NCBI RefSeq assembly: GCF_000020725.1
Contig: NC_011146.1
Location: 3,223,501-3,287,500, forward strand
From: Citrifermentans bemidjiense Bem
GTDB lineage: Bacteria; Desulfobacterota; Desulfuromonadia; Geobacterales; Geobacteraceae
Length of the DNA: 64,000 nucleotides
Reading direction: 5' to 3'
Every line of letters begins with the position of its first letter. Position 1 is the stretch's first letter. Positions 41,429-50,958 of this stretch are shown in pieces. The position numbers and the translations under genes were made by a program. The notes below the pieces were generated by a model, which did not search any database, was not told where the DNA came from, and worked only from the letters and a program-made list of their open reading frames with translations.

Positions 41429-44400
41429 CTACATGTTCCGCCGGTACTCCCCCCCCACCTGGTAGAGCGCGCGGGTGATCTGCCCCAAGGATGCGACCTT
41501 TACCGTCTCCATCAGCTCCCCGAAGATGTTGCCGCCGGAGACAGCTACCTCCTGGAGGCGCTTCAGGGCCAGCGGCGCCTTTTCCTTGTTCCGGTCCTGG
41601 AAGGCGCGCAGATTCTTGATCTGCTGTTCCTTCTCTTCCGCGGTTGCGCGCGCAAGTTCTCCCGGGACCTGGTACCCCTCCTCCCCGGCGCGGGGATTGA
41701 GGAAGGTGTTGACCCCGACGATGGGGAGCTCGCCGGAGTGCTTTTTGTGCTCGTAAAGCATCGATTCGTCCTGGATCTTGCTCCGCTGGTACTGGGTCTC
41801 CATGGCCCCCAGCACCCCTCCGCGCTGGTCGATCTTCTCGAACTCGGCGAGCACCGCCTCCTCCACCAGGTCGGTCAGCTCGTCGATGATGAACGCGCCC
41901 TGGAGCGGGTTCTCGTTTCTGGCGAGCCCCAGTTCCTTGGTGATGATCATCTGCACCGCCATGGCCCGCCGCACCGACTCCTCGGTCGGGGTCGTCACCG
42001 CCTCGTCGTAGGCGTTTGTGTGCAGCGAGTTGCAGTTGTCGTAGATGGCCATGAGCGCCTGCAGCGTGGTGCGGATGTCGTTGAAGTCCATCTCCTGCGC
42101 ATGCAGCGACCGGCCGCTGGTCTGGATGTGGTACTTGAGCTTCTGGCTCCGCTCGTTGGCGCCATACTTCTCCCGCATCACCACCGCCCAGATCCTCCGC
42201 GCCACCCGCCCGATCACCGTGTATTCCGGATCGAGTCCGTTGGAGAAGAAGTAGGAGAGGTTAGGCGCGAAGTCGTCGATATGCATCCCGCGCGAGAGGT
42301 AGTACTCCACGTAGGTGAAACCGTTGGAGAGGGTGAAGGCGAGCTGCGAGATGGGGTTCGCCCCCGCTTCGGCGATGTGGTAGCCGCTGATGGAAACGGA
42401 GTAGTAGTTCCGCACCTGCTGCTCGATGAAGTACTGCTGGATGTCCCCCATCATCTTCAGGGCAAATTCGGTGGAGAAGATGCAGGTATTCTGCCCCTGG
42501 TCCTCCTTGAGGATGTCCGCCTGCACCGTGCCGCGCACCGTCTGCAGCGTGCAGGACTTTATCTCCTGGTACTCCGTCGCCGACGGCTCGCGCCCCTTTT
42601 CCGTCCTGAACTTCTCCACCTGCTGCTCGATGGCGGCGTTGAAGAACATGGCAAGCATCATCGGCGCGGGGCCGTTGATGGTGATGGAAACACTGGTGGA
42701 AGGGGCGCAGAGGTCGAATCCGGCGTAGAGCTTCGCTACGTCCTCGACGGTGCAGACCGAGACCCCGCTCTCCCCCACCTTGCCGTAGACGTCGGGCGGG
42801 TAATCCGGGTCCTCGCCGTACAGGGTCACGCTGTCGAAAGCGGTCGAGAGCCTCTTGGCGCCGTCGTCCTGGCAAAGGTAATGGAAGCGGCGGTTGGTCC
42901 GCTCCGGTGTCCCCTCGCCTGCGAACTGGCGCTTCGGATCCTCCTCCGCCCTTTTGAAGGGGAAGACCCCCGCGGTGTAGGGGAAGTACCCGGGGAGGTT
43001 CTCCTTCAGGCTCCATTTGACGATCTCCCCCCATTCCTCGTAATCCGGAACGCAGACCCTGGGGATGCGGGAGCCGGAGAGGGAGGTGGTGAAAAGCTCG
43101 GTCCTTATTTCCTTGTCGCGCACTCGTGTCACCAGTGCGTCCAGCTTATAGCTCGCCTTCAGCTCAGGCCACCCCTCGACAATGCGCCTGGGCTCCTCCT
43201 GCAGCTCCGCATCGGTGCTCTGAATCAGCTGGTCCAGCTCCGCTTGCGCCGCATCTCCCTGTACCTGCGCCCTTGCCCCCTTGAGCTGGAACAGGCTCCG
43301 CGCGATCTTGGACTGGCTCTCCACGTTCTTTCGGTAGCTGCGCGCCGTCTGTACGATCTCCCCCAGGTAATGGATCCGGTCCGGCGGGATGATGTACTGC
43401 TTCAGGCTGTCCCCTTCGGGTGCGCTCAATTGCGAGCGCCACTTGAGCTCCTTCTTCTCGTTGAAGCGGTTCAGGACGGCGAGATAGAGGACGTTGGTGC
43501 CGGGATCGTTGAACTGCGAGGCGATGGTGCCGAAGATCGGGAGCTCCTCGTCAGTCACCTCGAAGAGGTTTCGGTTGCGGCGGTACTGCTTGCGGACGTT
43601 TCTAAGCGCGTCCTCGGCCCCTTTCCTTTCGAACTTGTTGAGCGCGACCACGTCGGCGAAGTCGAGCATGTCGATCTTCTCCAGCTGCGTCGGCGCTCCG
43701 AACTCGCAGGTCATGACGTAGAGCGAGACGTCGCAGATCTCGACCACCCCCGCATCCCCCTGGCCGATCCCGGAGGTCTCCACGATAATCAGGTCGAACC
43801 CTGCCGCGCGCACCACGTCGATGGCGTCGCTGATGGCCGCGGAGAGCTCCGAGCGGGAGTCGCGCGTGGCAAGCGAGCGCATGTAGACCCGGTCCGTGTT
43901 GATGGAGTTCATCCTGATGCGGTCGCCCAGAAGCGCCCCGCCGGTCCGCTGGCGCGAAGGGTCGACGGCGAGGATGGCCACGCTTTTCTCCGGGAAGTCC
44001 CTGATGAAGCGGCGCACCAGTTCGTCGGTGAGCGAGCTCTTGCCGGCGCCGCCGGTCCCCGTGATGCCCAGGGTCGGCACCTCCCGCCCCATGCCGCGGA
44101 TGGTCTCGCGCACCAGCCCATACCCCTCGTTATGATCGTGGACCGCCTGCTCGGCAAGCGTGATCAGGGCGTTCACGGCGCGCACATCCCGTTCTTTGAG
44201 CCGCTCGATCTCCGCTTGCAGGTCGCGCTCAACGTGGAAGTCGCAAAGCTCCAGCATGTGGTTGATCATCCCCTGCAGCCCCATGCGGCGGCCGTCCTCG
44301 GGGGAGAAGATCTTGCTGACCCCGTAGCTCTCGATCTCCTTTATCTCTTCCGGGACGATCACCCCGCCCCCTCCGCCGAAGACCTTCACCTGCTCCGCGC

Positions 44401-44677
44401 CCCGCTCCTTCAGTAGATCGCGAATGTACTTGAAGAAGGGGACGTGTCCCCCCTGGTAGCAGCTGACCGCGATCCCCTGGGCGTCCTCCTGGATGGCGGC
44501 GCTCACGATCGCCTCCACGGAGCGGTTGTGCCCCAGGTGGATCACCTCGGCCCCCGAGGCCTGGAGCATCCGTCGGATGATGTTGGTGGAAGCGTCATGG
44601 CCGTCGAAGAGGCTCGTGGCCGTGACGAAACGGATCTTGTTCTTGGATTTGTAGGGTGCCGCGGCTGCGGTGTGCAT
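41429..44677 (-). CDS. icmF: fused isobutyryl-CoA mutase IcmF
   Basis: 1082 residues in the IcmF order. An N-terminal cobalamin-binding domain (about 10-150) has SLFDGHDAS for the base-off B12 His, and GGGGGVI. A MeaB-like G-protein chaperone follows, with Walker [10 protein letters not shown] (about 207-215), [15 protein letters not shown] and [11 protein letters not shown]. The large acyl-CoA mutase TIM barrel (about 560-1082) carries [12 protein letters not shown], which distinguishes IcmF from methylmalonyl-CoA mutase, and a C-terminal [16 protein letters not shown]. It interconverts isobutyryl- and n-butyryl-CoA (some also isovaleryl/pivalyl-CoA) with adenosylcobalamin. Product butyryl-CoA would enter the nearby beta-oxidation operon. 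Confidence 0.95.
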   Translation of the reverse strand: MHTAAAAPYKSKNKIRFVTATSLFDGHDASTNIIRRMLQASGAEVIHLGHNRSVEAIVSAAIQEDAQGIAVSCYQGGHVPFFKYIRDLLKERGAEQVKVFGGGGGVIVPEEIKEIESYGVSKIFSPEDGRRMGLQGMINHMLELCDFHVERDLQAEIERLKERDVRAVNALITLAEQAVHDHNEGYGLVRETIRGMGREVPTLGITGTGGAGKSSLTDELVRRFIRDFPEKSVAILAVDPSRQRTGGALLGDRIRMNSINTDRVYMRSLATRDSRSELSAAISDAIDVVRAAGFDLIIVETSGIGQGDAGVVEICDVSLYVMTCEFGAPTQLEKIDMLDFADVVALNKFERKGAEDALRNVRKQYRRNRNLFEVTDEELPIFGTIASQFNDPGTNVLYLAVLNRFNEKKELKWRSQLSAPEGDSLKQYIIPPDRIHYLGEIVQTARSYRKNVESQSKIARSLFQLKGARAQVQGDAAQAELDQLIQSTDAELQEEPRRIVEGWPELKASYKLDALVTRVRDKEIRTELFTTSLSGSRIPRVCVPDYEEWGEIVKWSLKENLPGYFPYTAGVFPFKRAEEDPKRQFAGEGTPERTNRRFHYLCQDDGAKRLSTAFDSVTLYGEDPDYPPDVYGKVGESGVSVCTVEDVAKLYAGFDLCAPSTSVSITINGPAPMMLAMFFNAAIEQQVEKFRTEKGREPSATEYQEIKSCTLQTVRGTVQADILKEDQGQNTCIFSTEFALKMMGDIQQYFIEQQVRNYYSVSISGYHIAEAGANPISQLAFTLSNGFTYVEYYLSRGMHIDDFAPNLSYFFSNGLDPEYTVIGRVARRIWAVVMREKYGANERSQKLKYHIQTSGRSLHAQEMDFNDIRTTLQALMAIYDNCNSLHTNAYDEAVTTPTEESVRRAMAVQMIITKELGLARNENPLQGAFIIDELTDLVEEAVLAEFEKIDQRGGVLGAMETQYQRSKIQDESMLYEHKKHSGELPIVGVNTFLNPRAGEEGYQVPGELARATAEEKEQQIKNLRAFQDRNKEKAPLALKRLQEVAVSGGNIFGELMETVKVASLGQITRALYQVGGEYRRNM

Positions 44678-44714
44678 GGTGTCTCTCCTTTTCGTTTGAA
44701 TCTTTCCGAGCGGC

Positions 44715-45287
44715 TCAGGGCTTCAGGGTGAACTCCCAGGCGCACCAGAACTCCTCAGGATGCTCGTCCGGCGGGCAGGCGATGCAATTCGTCTGGATCC
44801 GCGGGTCGATGGTGCTGGCGAAGCCGGAGTATTCGACGATACCGACGGATTTGCAGGGATGGTCCGGGAGCCCCTTGCGCTTTCTGGCGGACTGGACCCG
44901 GCAGTCGATCATGCGGAAGACGGCCCGGGTCTCCGTCACCTCCAGGCATTGCTGCAGGTTGAGCCGGGCGTAAAAACGGTGCTTCAGGCACTCCACCAGT
45001 GCGGGAATCCCCCCGCCCGGTTTCAGCCCCAGCCGCTCCATGATCCGCTTGGCCTCGATGACGGTGAAGAGCCTCCAGGCGTCGGTGTCGATATCGACCG
45101 CCACGTCCATGCCGAATTTCTTTTCCAGCGACTGGAACCAGACTCCGTCGTGGGCCAGCCAGTTCTTGGCGTCGTCGGTGATTATCCGGACCAGTTCCTC
45201 CTTGCTGAGCGAGTAAAGGAGCTGGATCCCCTCGTCGCCGGCAGCGTTTTCCGGTTCCGTTTTCTGCAAAGCGGTTTGCGTCGTCAT
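44715..45287 (-). CDS. DUF6125-like conserved protein
   Basis: 190 residues. The N-terminal helix pair [22 protein letters not shown] and [18 protein letters not shown], the cysteines in [19 protein letters not shown], and a [21 protein letters not shown] ending (in part) resemble what I know as DUF6125. Function is unknown; a C-x2-C plus nearby Cys could bind metal. GTG at 45293 overlaps the ribosome-binding site, whereas ATG at 45287 has AGGAGG five bases away and is chosen. It lies 37 bases upstream of icmF, so it may assist the mutase or its substrate supply (inference). Confidence 0.65.
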   Translation of the reverse strand: MTTQTALQKTEPENAAGDEGIQLLYSLSKEELVRIITDDAKNWLAHDGVWFQSLEKKFGMDVAVDIDTDAWRLFTVIEAKRIMERLGLKPGGGIPALVECLKHRFYARLNLQQCLEVTETRAVFRMIDCRVQSARKRKGLPDHPCKSVGIVEYSGFASTIDPRIQTNCIACPPDEHPEEFWCAWEFTLKP

Positions 45288-45310
45288 GATCACCTCCTGG
45301 TGTTTTTTCT

Positions 45311-45426
45311 CCTTCCCCCGGAGGGGGGAGGCCGGGAGGGGGGAAGAGGGGACTGGCTCCGCCAGGTGCCTGTCCCCCTTGAGCGCATGATACCCCCTCC
45401 CTGGCCCTCCCCCTCCGGGGGCGGGA
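45311..45426. repeat. long G/C-rich palindromic repeat with GGGGACTGGC core
   Basis: Outer arms CCTTCCCCCGGAGGGGGGAG and CCCTCCCCCTCCGGGGGCGG flank the GGGGACTGGCTCCGCCAGGT unit. It is the second copy of the 39330-39434 type. It fills the gap between actP and the DUF6125-like gene. Confidence 0.78.
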
Positions 45427-45431
45427 AGTTG

Positions 45432-47417
45432 CTAGTGATCTGTCGCCTTGGCTATCCCGAGGCCGGTGTTCTGCCGCACGTCGATCTCGGCGAACATGTC
45501 TTCGGCGCGGCGGTCGCGGAACAAGAGGCAACCAAATACGGCGGCCAGGAACCCGAGGGGCACCGAGACGATACCCGGGTTCTTCAGCGGGAATATCGGC
45601 TTATCGAGCCCGACCATGGAGCTGCCATCCTTGTTCTTCTCATATTCCACCCGGGACTTCTCCAGGGTCTTCAGCTCCTTGTCCGCCAGCGCCACGCCCG
45701 TTGCCTGCTTCTTTTCCAGGGTCTCGACGATCTTCTTCGCGTCGGCCGCGACCTTCTTGGGATAGGTCATCACCGGCGACACCATCACCAGCGCGAGGGC
45801 GGTGACGGTCCCGACCACGAGGCCGGAAACGATCCCCGCGGTGTTGAACTTCTTCCAGAAGAGCGAGAGCATGACCACCGGGAAGTTCCCCGAGGCGGCG
45901 ACCGCGAAGGCGAGCGCCACCAGGGCGACCACGTTCTCCTTCTCGGCGGCAAGCCCCATCAGGATGGCGGAGGTGCCGACGAAAAGGGAGGTGATGCGCG
46001 CCACCTTCACCTGCAGGTGCTGGTCGGCCTTGCCGTCCTTGATGATGTTGACATAGACGTCGTGGGCGATGGCCGCGGAGGCTGCGAGCACGAGACCGGA
46101 GACGACGGCGAGGATAGTGGCGAAGGCTACGGCGCAGATGAAGGCCAGGAAGACGTCTCCGCCGAGGCTCCCGGCGCCCCCACCCATGTGCTGTGCCAAT
46201 AAGAGCGTCGCCATGTTCCCACCTTTGTCCACCGCCAGGATGCCCTGGGGGGTCAGGTAGAGCGCTGCGCCGAAGCCGATGATGCTGATCATGAAGAAGA
46301 AGGTGGAGTTAAGGAAAAGGGCGATGATGATCGACTTGCGCGCTTCCTTGGCGCTGGGAACCGTGAAAAAGCGCATCAGGATGTGCGGCAGGCCGGCTGC
46401 GCCAAGCGCCCAGGCGATACCGAGCGAGATCTGATCCAGCGGGCTTTTCAGGAAGAGCCCGGGCTCCAGGAAGCGCTGGCCGTAATCCACCCCCGCCTTG
46501 GGAATGGCGTCCTTCAGTACGTTCAGCCTGACGTGATCCTGGATGGCCGGGTTGTTCACGATGTCGGTGAAGAAGGAGACCGGGTTGAAGCCCGCCTTCG
46601 CCGCGACCAGGATGCACAAAAGCGTGGTGGCGCCCATCAAGAGCGAGGCCTTGATGATCTGGACCCAGGTAGTGGCTTTCATGCCGCCGAAGACGACGTA
46701 GGCGACCATGAGGGCCCCGACCCCGATGACCGAGACGCGGTAAGGGATCCCGATCAGCATCTGCATCAGCTTCCCCGCGCCGACCATCTGCGCGATCAGG
46801 TAGAAGATCGAGACGGTGACGGTGGAGAGCGCCGCTACGCCGCGCACCACCTTGGGCGACGACCTGAAGGAGAGGATGTCGCCCAGCGTGTACTTGCCGG
46901 CGTTGCGGCAGGGCTCGGCGATGACCAGCAGGATGGCGATGAACGAGAACATCGGCCCCACCGCGTACATGAAGCCGTCGATGCCGTAGAGCGAGATGAG
47001 CCCCGACATGCCGAGGAAAGAGGCGGCCGACATGTAGTCGCCGGCTATGGCCCAGCCGTTTTGGAGGCCGGTGATCCCTCCGCCTGCGGTGTAGAAGTCG
47101 GCGGCGGTCTGCGTCTTCTTCGCGGCCCAGACCACCACCCCCATGGTGATGGCGATGATGAGCGCGAACATGCCGATGGTGATGCCGCGGTTGGGGGTCA
47201 CCTTGGCGGGCTGGGTGTCCGCGCCCTTGGCCGGAGCGGCCTTGGCTGCGGTGGGCGCTGCCGCGGTGGCGGCTGCAGGTGCAACTGTTGCCGCAGGCGC
47301 TGCTATTGCCGGTGACTGCGGTGCGGCGGTGCCGACCGAGGCTGCGACTGCGAGGGGAGCGGCGGCGCAAACGGAGAACGTAAGAGCGAGCGTTATGGCG
47401 GCGATTCTTTTTTTCAT
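45432..47417 (-). CDS. actP: cation/acetate symporter, ActP type
   Basis: 661 residues of the sodium:solute symporter family. A signal-like start (MKKRIAAITLALTFSVC, about 1-26) is followed by an Ala/Pro-rich segment (about 27-75). About 13 membrane spans follow, with GGGITGLQNGWAIAGDYMSA, SAASFLGMSGL and GALMVAYVVFGGMKATTWVQ. A charged insertion of about 55 residues lies before the last spans. It probably carries acetate and other short monocarboxylates with Na+. GGAGG lies upstream of the ATG at 47417. It is preceded by its DUF485 partner. Confidence 0.9.
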   Translation of the reverse strand: MKKRIAAITLALTFSVCAAAPLAVAASVGTAAPQSPAIAAPAATVAPAAATAAAPTAAKAAPAKGADTQPAKVTPNRGITIGMFALIIAITMGVVVWAAKKTQTAADFYTAGGGITGLQNGWAIAGDYMSAASFLGMSGLISLYGIDGFMYAVGPMFSFIAILLVIAEPCRNAGKYTLGDILSFRSSPKVVRGVAALSTVTVSIFYLIAQMVGAGKLMQMLIGIPYRVSVIGVGALMVAYVVFGGMKATTWVQIIKASLLMGATTLLCILVAAKAGFNPVSFFTDIVNNPAIQDHVRLNVLKDAIPKAGVDYGQRFLEPGLFLKSPLDQISLGIAWALGAAGLPHILMRFFTVPSAKEARKSIIIALFLNSTFFFMISIIGFGAALYLTPQGILAVDKGGNMATLLLAQHMGGGAGSLGGDVFLAFICAVAFATILAVVSGLVLAASAAIAHDVYVNIIKDGKADQHLQVKVARITSLFVGTSAILMGLAAEKENVVALVALAFAVAASGNFPVVMLSLFWKKFNTAGIVSGLVVGTVTALALVMVSPVMTYPKKVAADAKKIVETLEKKQATGVALADKELKTLEKSRVEYEKNKDGSSMVGLDKPIFPLKNPGIVSVPLGFLAAVFGCLLFRDRRAEDMFAEIDVRQNTGLGIAKATDH

Positions 47418-47430
47418 GCTGTCCCCTCCT

Positions 47431-47739
47431 TTAATTAAGCACGTCAAGCAGCTGCTTGGTCAGCCGGTCGAAATCCTTGTTGGCGACGTGGGCGTAGTAG
47501 GCCGCGACGCCGATGGCAACCACGAACTGGGAGAGGATGAAGAGGTAGCCGAAATTGATGGGTCCGATCACCTTGATCCGGAACGCTTCCGGAAAATATC
47601 CTGAGATGACCGGGAGGAGCAGGTAGTAAATGGTCGAGATGATCCACCAGCTGAAGAGGAAACTCCTCTTCTTGTTCTTCAGTTCCAGAAACTTGCTGTT
47701 GTTCGCTATCTTTTCCCAGTCGTAACTCGTTTCCGCCAT
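47431..47739 (-). CDS. DUF485 membrane protein, YjcH-like
   Basis: 102 residues with two membrane spans (about 28-47 and 63-85) and the family segments FLELKNKKRSFLFSWWII and FGYLFILSQFVVAIGVAAYY. DUF485 proteins are encoded next to acetate symporters and are thought to assist them. AGGAGGAG precedes the ATG, and the stop is 13 bases from actP. Confidence 0.9.
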   Translation of the reverse strand: MAETSYDWEKIANNSKFLELKNKKRSFLFSWWIISTIYYLLLPVISGYFPEAFRIKVIGPINFGYLFILSQFVVAIGVAAYYAHVANKDFDRLTKQLLDVLN

Positions 47740-47779
47740 GGCTCTCCTCCTTGGTTAAGGTTTGACACATTCCCCTACA

Positions 47780-48544
47780 TCACGGCCTTGCATAGCCGAA
47801 TTTCATTGAAAGCAGCTCGCCGCTTAAAAGCAGCGAGGGTATGATCTCTTCTTCCAGCCGGGAGCCCAAAAACCGCACCGACGGCCCCAAAAGGGTGAGC
47901 GCGCCGACCACCTTGCCGGCATAGTCCCTTACCGCGACGGCCACGGTAATGACCCCCTCACCCATGCCACCGCAGTCGACGGCGACTCCCTTTTCCCTAA
48001 TCGACTCCAGTTCGCGCCGCAAATCGGCCAGGTCCGGAAAGGCCGACCGGCCGCGGCGCCAGCTCTTGCCGATCTTTTCCAATAGGTCCCAGGAATCTAT
48101 GGCGCGCATCACCTTGCCGGCGGCGTTGTTGAAGAAGGGGAACCTCCTCCCCACCAGCGGCTCGCCCTTCCCCCCGGCCTCGACGCAGGCCACGTCGACG
48201 AAAAGCACCTCCTCTCCTTTCAGGATGGCCATGTACACCGCCTCTTTGTGCCTTCGCGCCAGGCTTTCCATGACCGGGCGCACTTCCCGCACGATGCTGC
48301 CGTAAAGCGCCTCCACCTTTCCCCGGGAGTGCCCTTTGCCCGCCTTCGGCAAGAGCCTCTTCCCCGCCTCCTGCTGCTCCAGGCTTTCCAAAAGGCGCCT
48401 GGTCCGATACCTGCTGATACCGACTCTCCGCGCGAGCGCGGAGAGGGAGCACTCTTTTCCCTCGATGGCGAGCGCCTCCAGAAGCTCCACGGCCTTTTCC
48501 ATCCGCTGCGGCGGGTTTCCCTCTTTGGCCCGCTTTTTTTTCAT
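47780..48544 (-). CDS. IclR-family transcriptional regulator
   Basis: 254 residues. An N-terminal winged helix-turn-helix (about 14-75: MEKAVELLEALAIEGKECSL, ALARRVGISRYRTRRLLESL) precedes an IclR effector domain (GEEVLFVDVACVEAGGKGEP, NNAAGKVMRAI, GGMGEGVITVAVAVRDYAGK). It lies within the CoA-transferase-symporter operon (19 bases after the CoA-transferase stop), so it probably controls acetate uptake and activation, sensing a short carboxylate or acyl-CoA. The operator is not identifiable here. Confidence 0.9.
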   Translation of the reverse strand: MKKKRAKEGNPPQRMEKAVELLEALAIEGKECSLSALARRVGISRYRTRRLLESLEQQEAGKRLLPKAGKGHSRGKVEALYGSIVREVRPVMESLARRHKEAVYMAILKGEEVLFVDVACVEAGGKGEPLVGRRFPFFNNAAGKVMRAIDSWDLLEKIGKSWRRGRSAFPDLADLRRELESIREKGVAVDCGGMGEGVITVAVAVRDYAGKVVGALTLLGPSVRFLGSRLEEEIIPSLLLSGELLSMKFGYARP

Positions 48545-48563
48545 GGTTTCCCCCCGCTAGTAC

Positions 48564-50123
48564 CTAGTCCCAGTTGGGGATCTTCATGGTCCCCTTTTCC
48601 GCCAGGCTCTGCTGCATCTTGAAGACCTTGAAGAGCATGTGGGGCTCGTGCCCGACGTTTTGCTCGAAGCACTCCCGCTGCGCCCGCTCGTAGTATTCCT
48701 GCATGATCGGCTTGTACTCGGGGTGTACGCATTTGGAGATGATCTGCTGAGCCCGCTCTCTCGGGCAGAGTCCGCGCAGGTCGGCGAGTCCCTGCTCGGT
48801 CACCAGCACGTCGAGGTCGTGCTCGGTATGGTCGACGTGGGGGACCATGGGGACCACGCAGGTAATGCCGTTTGCGTCGGTCTTCGACGGCCGGGTGGAG
48901 GGGGTGTGCATGATGGAGAGGTAGGCGTTTCTCAGGAAGTCCCCGGAGCCGCCGATACCGTTGATCATCCTGGTGCCCCCGACCAGTGTCGAGTTGGCGT
49001 GGCCGTAGATGTCGAATTCCACCGGGGTGTTCATGGCGATGACCCCCAGGCGGCGGATCGGCTCGGGGTTGTTGCTGATCTGCATGGGGCGCAGCACCAC
49101 TTTTCCGGTGTAGAAATCCCAGTTGTCGTAGAGGCGCTGGAAGCCCCCCTCGGAGAGCGAGAGCGAGGTTGAGGAGGCGAAGTCGAGCTTGCCGGAGTCG
49201 AAGAAGTCCAGCATGGTGTCCTGGATCACCTCGGTCCAGACCTGGACGTTGCTGAACGGTCCCTGCACCAGCCCCCCCACCACCGCGTTGGCTATGTTGC
49301 CGACCCCCGACTGCAGCGGGAGCAGGTTTTTCGGCAGGCGCCCCGCCTTCACCTCGAACTGGAAGAAGTCGATGATATGCGCCGCGATCTGCTCCGACAC
49401 GGCGTCGGGAGCGCTCAGGGCGCGCCCCCGGTCGGGCTTTTTGGATTCCACGATGGCGATGATCTTGTCCGGATCGCACGGGACGTAAGGTGAGCCGATC
49501 CGGTCGTCTACGCGGCTGATCAGGTACGGTTTCTTGTAGGGAGGGCGCTCGGTCATAACGATGTCGTGGAGCCCTTCGAAGGAGGGGATCGCCGTGTTGA
49601 TCTCGATGATGAGCCGGTCCGAGTGCTGGATCACCTCGGTAGCGCAGCCGATGGAGCCGCCGAGGATGATGGAGCCGTCTTCAGTGATGCCGCTTGCCTC
49701 GATGAGCCCGAGATCGAACCCCCCTCCCCTTTCCTTGGTGTAGAAGCCGTAGGCGAGATCCTGGGCGTAGAGCGAGAGGTGCTTGTCTCCCATGCGCACG
49801 CCGCCGTTATTCACCTGCTTTTGCACCACATTCCCGGTCTGGTAGGGCCAGCGTTTGTCGGTCATGGAGAGCGATGCCCAGCGGTCCTCGATCTCGGCGC
49901 CGATGGAGGCGCCGATGAAGAGGTTGAACCGCATCTTCCCCTGCAGGTTGTTTTTCTCTACGTAGTCCGCCAGCGCCTCGGGCACCACCTTGGGATAGCC
50001 GACCGGCGTGAACCCTGACCACCCAAGGTCCATGCCGTTTTTGAAGAACGGGATGGTATCCTCGGCGCTCATGATCCTTTGGTGCAGACTCTTCTTCCTG
50101 ATCCTCTGCTGCAGCTCGCTCAT
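48564..50123 (-). CDS. succinyl-CoA:acetate CoA-transferase (acetyl-CoA hydrolase family)
   Basis: 519 residues of the class I acetyl-CoA hydrolase/transferase family: NLFIGASIGAEIEDRW, LQSGVGNIANAVVGGL (CoA-binding loop) and VWTEVIQDTMLDFF, where the Glu should form the covalent CoA ester. C-terminal blocks are GGSGDFLRNAYLS and DVLVTEQGLADLRGL. In Geobacter such enzymes convert acetate plus succinyl-CoA into acetyl-CoA plus succinate, activating acetate and closing the TCA cycle. Its operon with IclR, DUF485 and ActP fits this. A 200-base leader lies upstream. Confidence 0.92.
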   Translation of the reverse strand: MSELQQRIRKKSLHQRIMSAEDTIPFFKNGMDLGWSGFTPVGYPKVVPEALADYVEKNNLQGKMRFNLFIGASIGAEIEDRWASLSMTDKRWPYQTGNVVQKQVNNGGVRMGDKHLSLYAQDLAYGFYTKERGGGFDLGLIEASGITEDGSIILGGSIGCATEVIQHSDRLIIEINTAIPSFEGLHDIVMTERPPYKKPYLISRVDDRIGSPYVPCDPDKIIAIVESKKPDRGRALSAPDAVSEQIAAHIIDFFQFEVKAGRLPKNLLPLQSGVGNIANAVVGGLVQGPFSNVQVWTEVIQDTMLDFFDSGKLDFASSTSLSLSEGGFQRLYDNWDFYTGKVVLRPMQISNNPEPIRRLGVIAMNTPVEFDIYGHANSTLVGGTRMINGIGGSGDFLRNAYLSIMHTPSTRPSKTDANGITCVVPMVPHVDHTEHDLDVLVTEQGLADLRGLCPRERAQQIISKCVHPEYKPIMQEYYERAQRECFEQNVGHEPHMLFKVFKMQQSLAEKGTMKIPNWD

Positions 50124-50221
50124 TTAAACCTCCGTTTTGATATCCCTGCCATAAGTCATGCCCCGGGCCGTTCATGTTCCAAGGGGCAACTCCAATCGGG
50201 CAACAGTGGCGGCGGCTAAGG

Positions 50222-50260
50222 AAAAACGCCCTGTCTTCGCGGCAGGGGGGCCTGGGCGCC
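50222..50260 (-). terminator. terminator-like hairpin in the CoA-transferase leader
   Basis: On the minus strand a GCCC..CCCTG arm pairs with CAGGGC (loop CCGCGAAGA), directly followed by G and TTTTT (plus-strand AAAAA 50222-50226). It lies between the promoter (50325-50353) and the start codon (50123), so readthrough or attenuation would be needed. The remaining leader sequence shows no ORF or riboswitch that I recognise. Confidence 0.45.
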
Positions 50261-50324
50261 ATTCAGCTGATAAATCATGAGGAAAGGAGGTGCGGGAAGT
50301 CGGGACAGGATCGGATGTGGAAAT

Positions 50325-50353
50325 AAAATATCTATCCTTTACGTTCATGTCAA
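50325..50353 (-). promoter_or_regulatory. promoter and probable MerR operator of the CoA-transferase/acetate operon
   Basis: Minus strand TTGACA (50348-50353), exactly 17 bases, TATTTT (50325-50330). The spacer TGAACGTAAAGGATAGA matches that of the thiolase promoter (TGCACGTAAACGACA..). Reading the plus strand, CCTTTACGTTCATGTCAAGC is an imperfect dyad like those bound by MerR-family regulators. Confidence 0.7.
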
Positions 50354-50399
50354 GCACAAATAAAACAACTTTATAATATGTGGTCAAATTCGAAGGAAT

Positions 50400-50416
50400 C
50401 GGGGAGTAACTCCCCG
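50400..50416. other. short perfect hairpin between divergent promoters
   Basis: CGGGGAG-TAA-CTCCCCG with a TTTT after it on the plus strand. It lies between the CoA-transferase promoter and the merR promoter and may insulate the two. Confidence 0.5.
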
Positions 50417-50443
50417 TTTTAGGGAACCGTTCTGCATACTCTG

Positions 50444-50496
50444 TTGACAAAACTGAAGGGATGGTCTAAAAGTGGGCCTCAGAACTTTACGTAAAG
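50444..50496 (+). promoter_or_regulatory. merR promoter with downstream CTTTACGTAAAG operator
   Basis: TTGACA (50444-50449), 17 bases, TAAAAG (50467-50472). The perfect palindrome CTTTACGTAAAG (50485-50496) lies just after the predicted start site and touches the ribosome-binding region, a position suited to autorepression. Confidence 0.6.
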
Positions 50497-50503
50497 GTAA
50501 ACC

Positions 50504-50908
50504 ATGAACCAATTGAGGCAAGGCGAGACGGCGGTGGGGATAGGAGACCTGGCGAAAGAGTACGGGCTGACCACCAGGACTCTGCGTTACTGGGAAGAAG
50601 TGGGAATCATAGAATCGCTGCAGCGGCAGGACGGCGCCACTCGTGAATTCACCCCCTATTACTTCAGAAGGATCAAATTCATTCTGCGGCTGAAGGAGCT
50701 GGGACTAAGCATCCGCGAGATGCAGGACCTTTATCTCGCCTATGGCGAGGCGAAGAGCACGGAGAGAATGATCCCGCGTCTGATCGAGATTCTGGACCAG
50801 CATACCGATAAGGTTGATGGGAAAATGGCGCAGCTGGCTTCGCTTCGGAAGGAAATCGTGGAATACCGGCAAAAGATGCTGACGCGCCTTGCGCCGGAAC
50901 CATATTAG
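50504..50908 (+). CDS. MerR-family transcriptional regulator
   Basis: 134 residues: winged helix-turn-helix IGDLAKEYGLTTRTLRYWEE and VGII at about 13-36, second wing with YYFRRIKFILRLKELGLSI, and a C-terminal coiled coil (about 85-128). It has no cysteine, so it is not a metal or redox sensor of the MerR/SoxR kind. It is divergent from the acetate operon, and similar operator-like sites occur at its own promoter, the CoA-transferase promoter and the thiolase promoter. In many proteobacteria the MerR-type LiuR regulator controls branched-chain acyl-CoA degradation with TTTACGT-containing sites; an equivalent role is inferred. Confidence 0.88.
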   Translation: MNQLRQGETAVGIGDLAKEYGLTTRTLRYWEEVGIIESLQRQDGATREFTPYYFRRIKFILRLKELGLSIREMQDLYLAYGEAKSTERMIPRLIEILDQHTDKVDGKMAQLASLRKEIVEYRQKMLTRLAPEPY

Positions 50909-50958
50909 GGCAGCACCGTCCGGTTAGCTGTTGCATTTGCCGAACGAATCCCCCTGCC

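Noticed and set aside
41357-44416. Open frame of about 1019 codons on the plus strand
   Set aside because: It is antisense to icmF, whose protein is unmistakable; the product is His/Leu/Val/Asp-rich as expected for the mirror of GC-rich codons, and no ribosome-binding site or family is seen.
50909-50958. Terminator between merR and the PAS kinase genes
   Set aside because: Only weak complementarity and no T-run could be found in the 50-base convergent gap.
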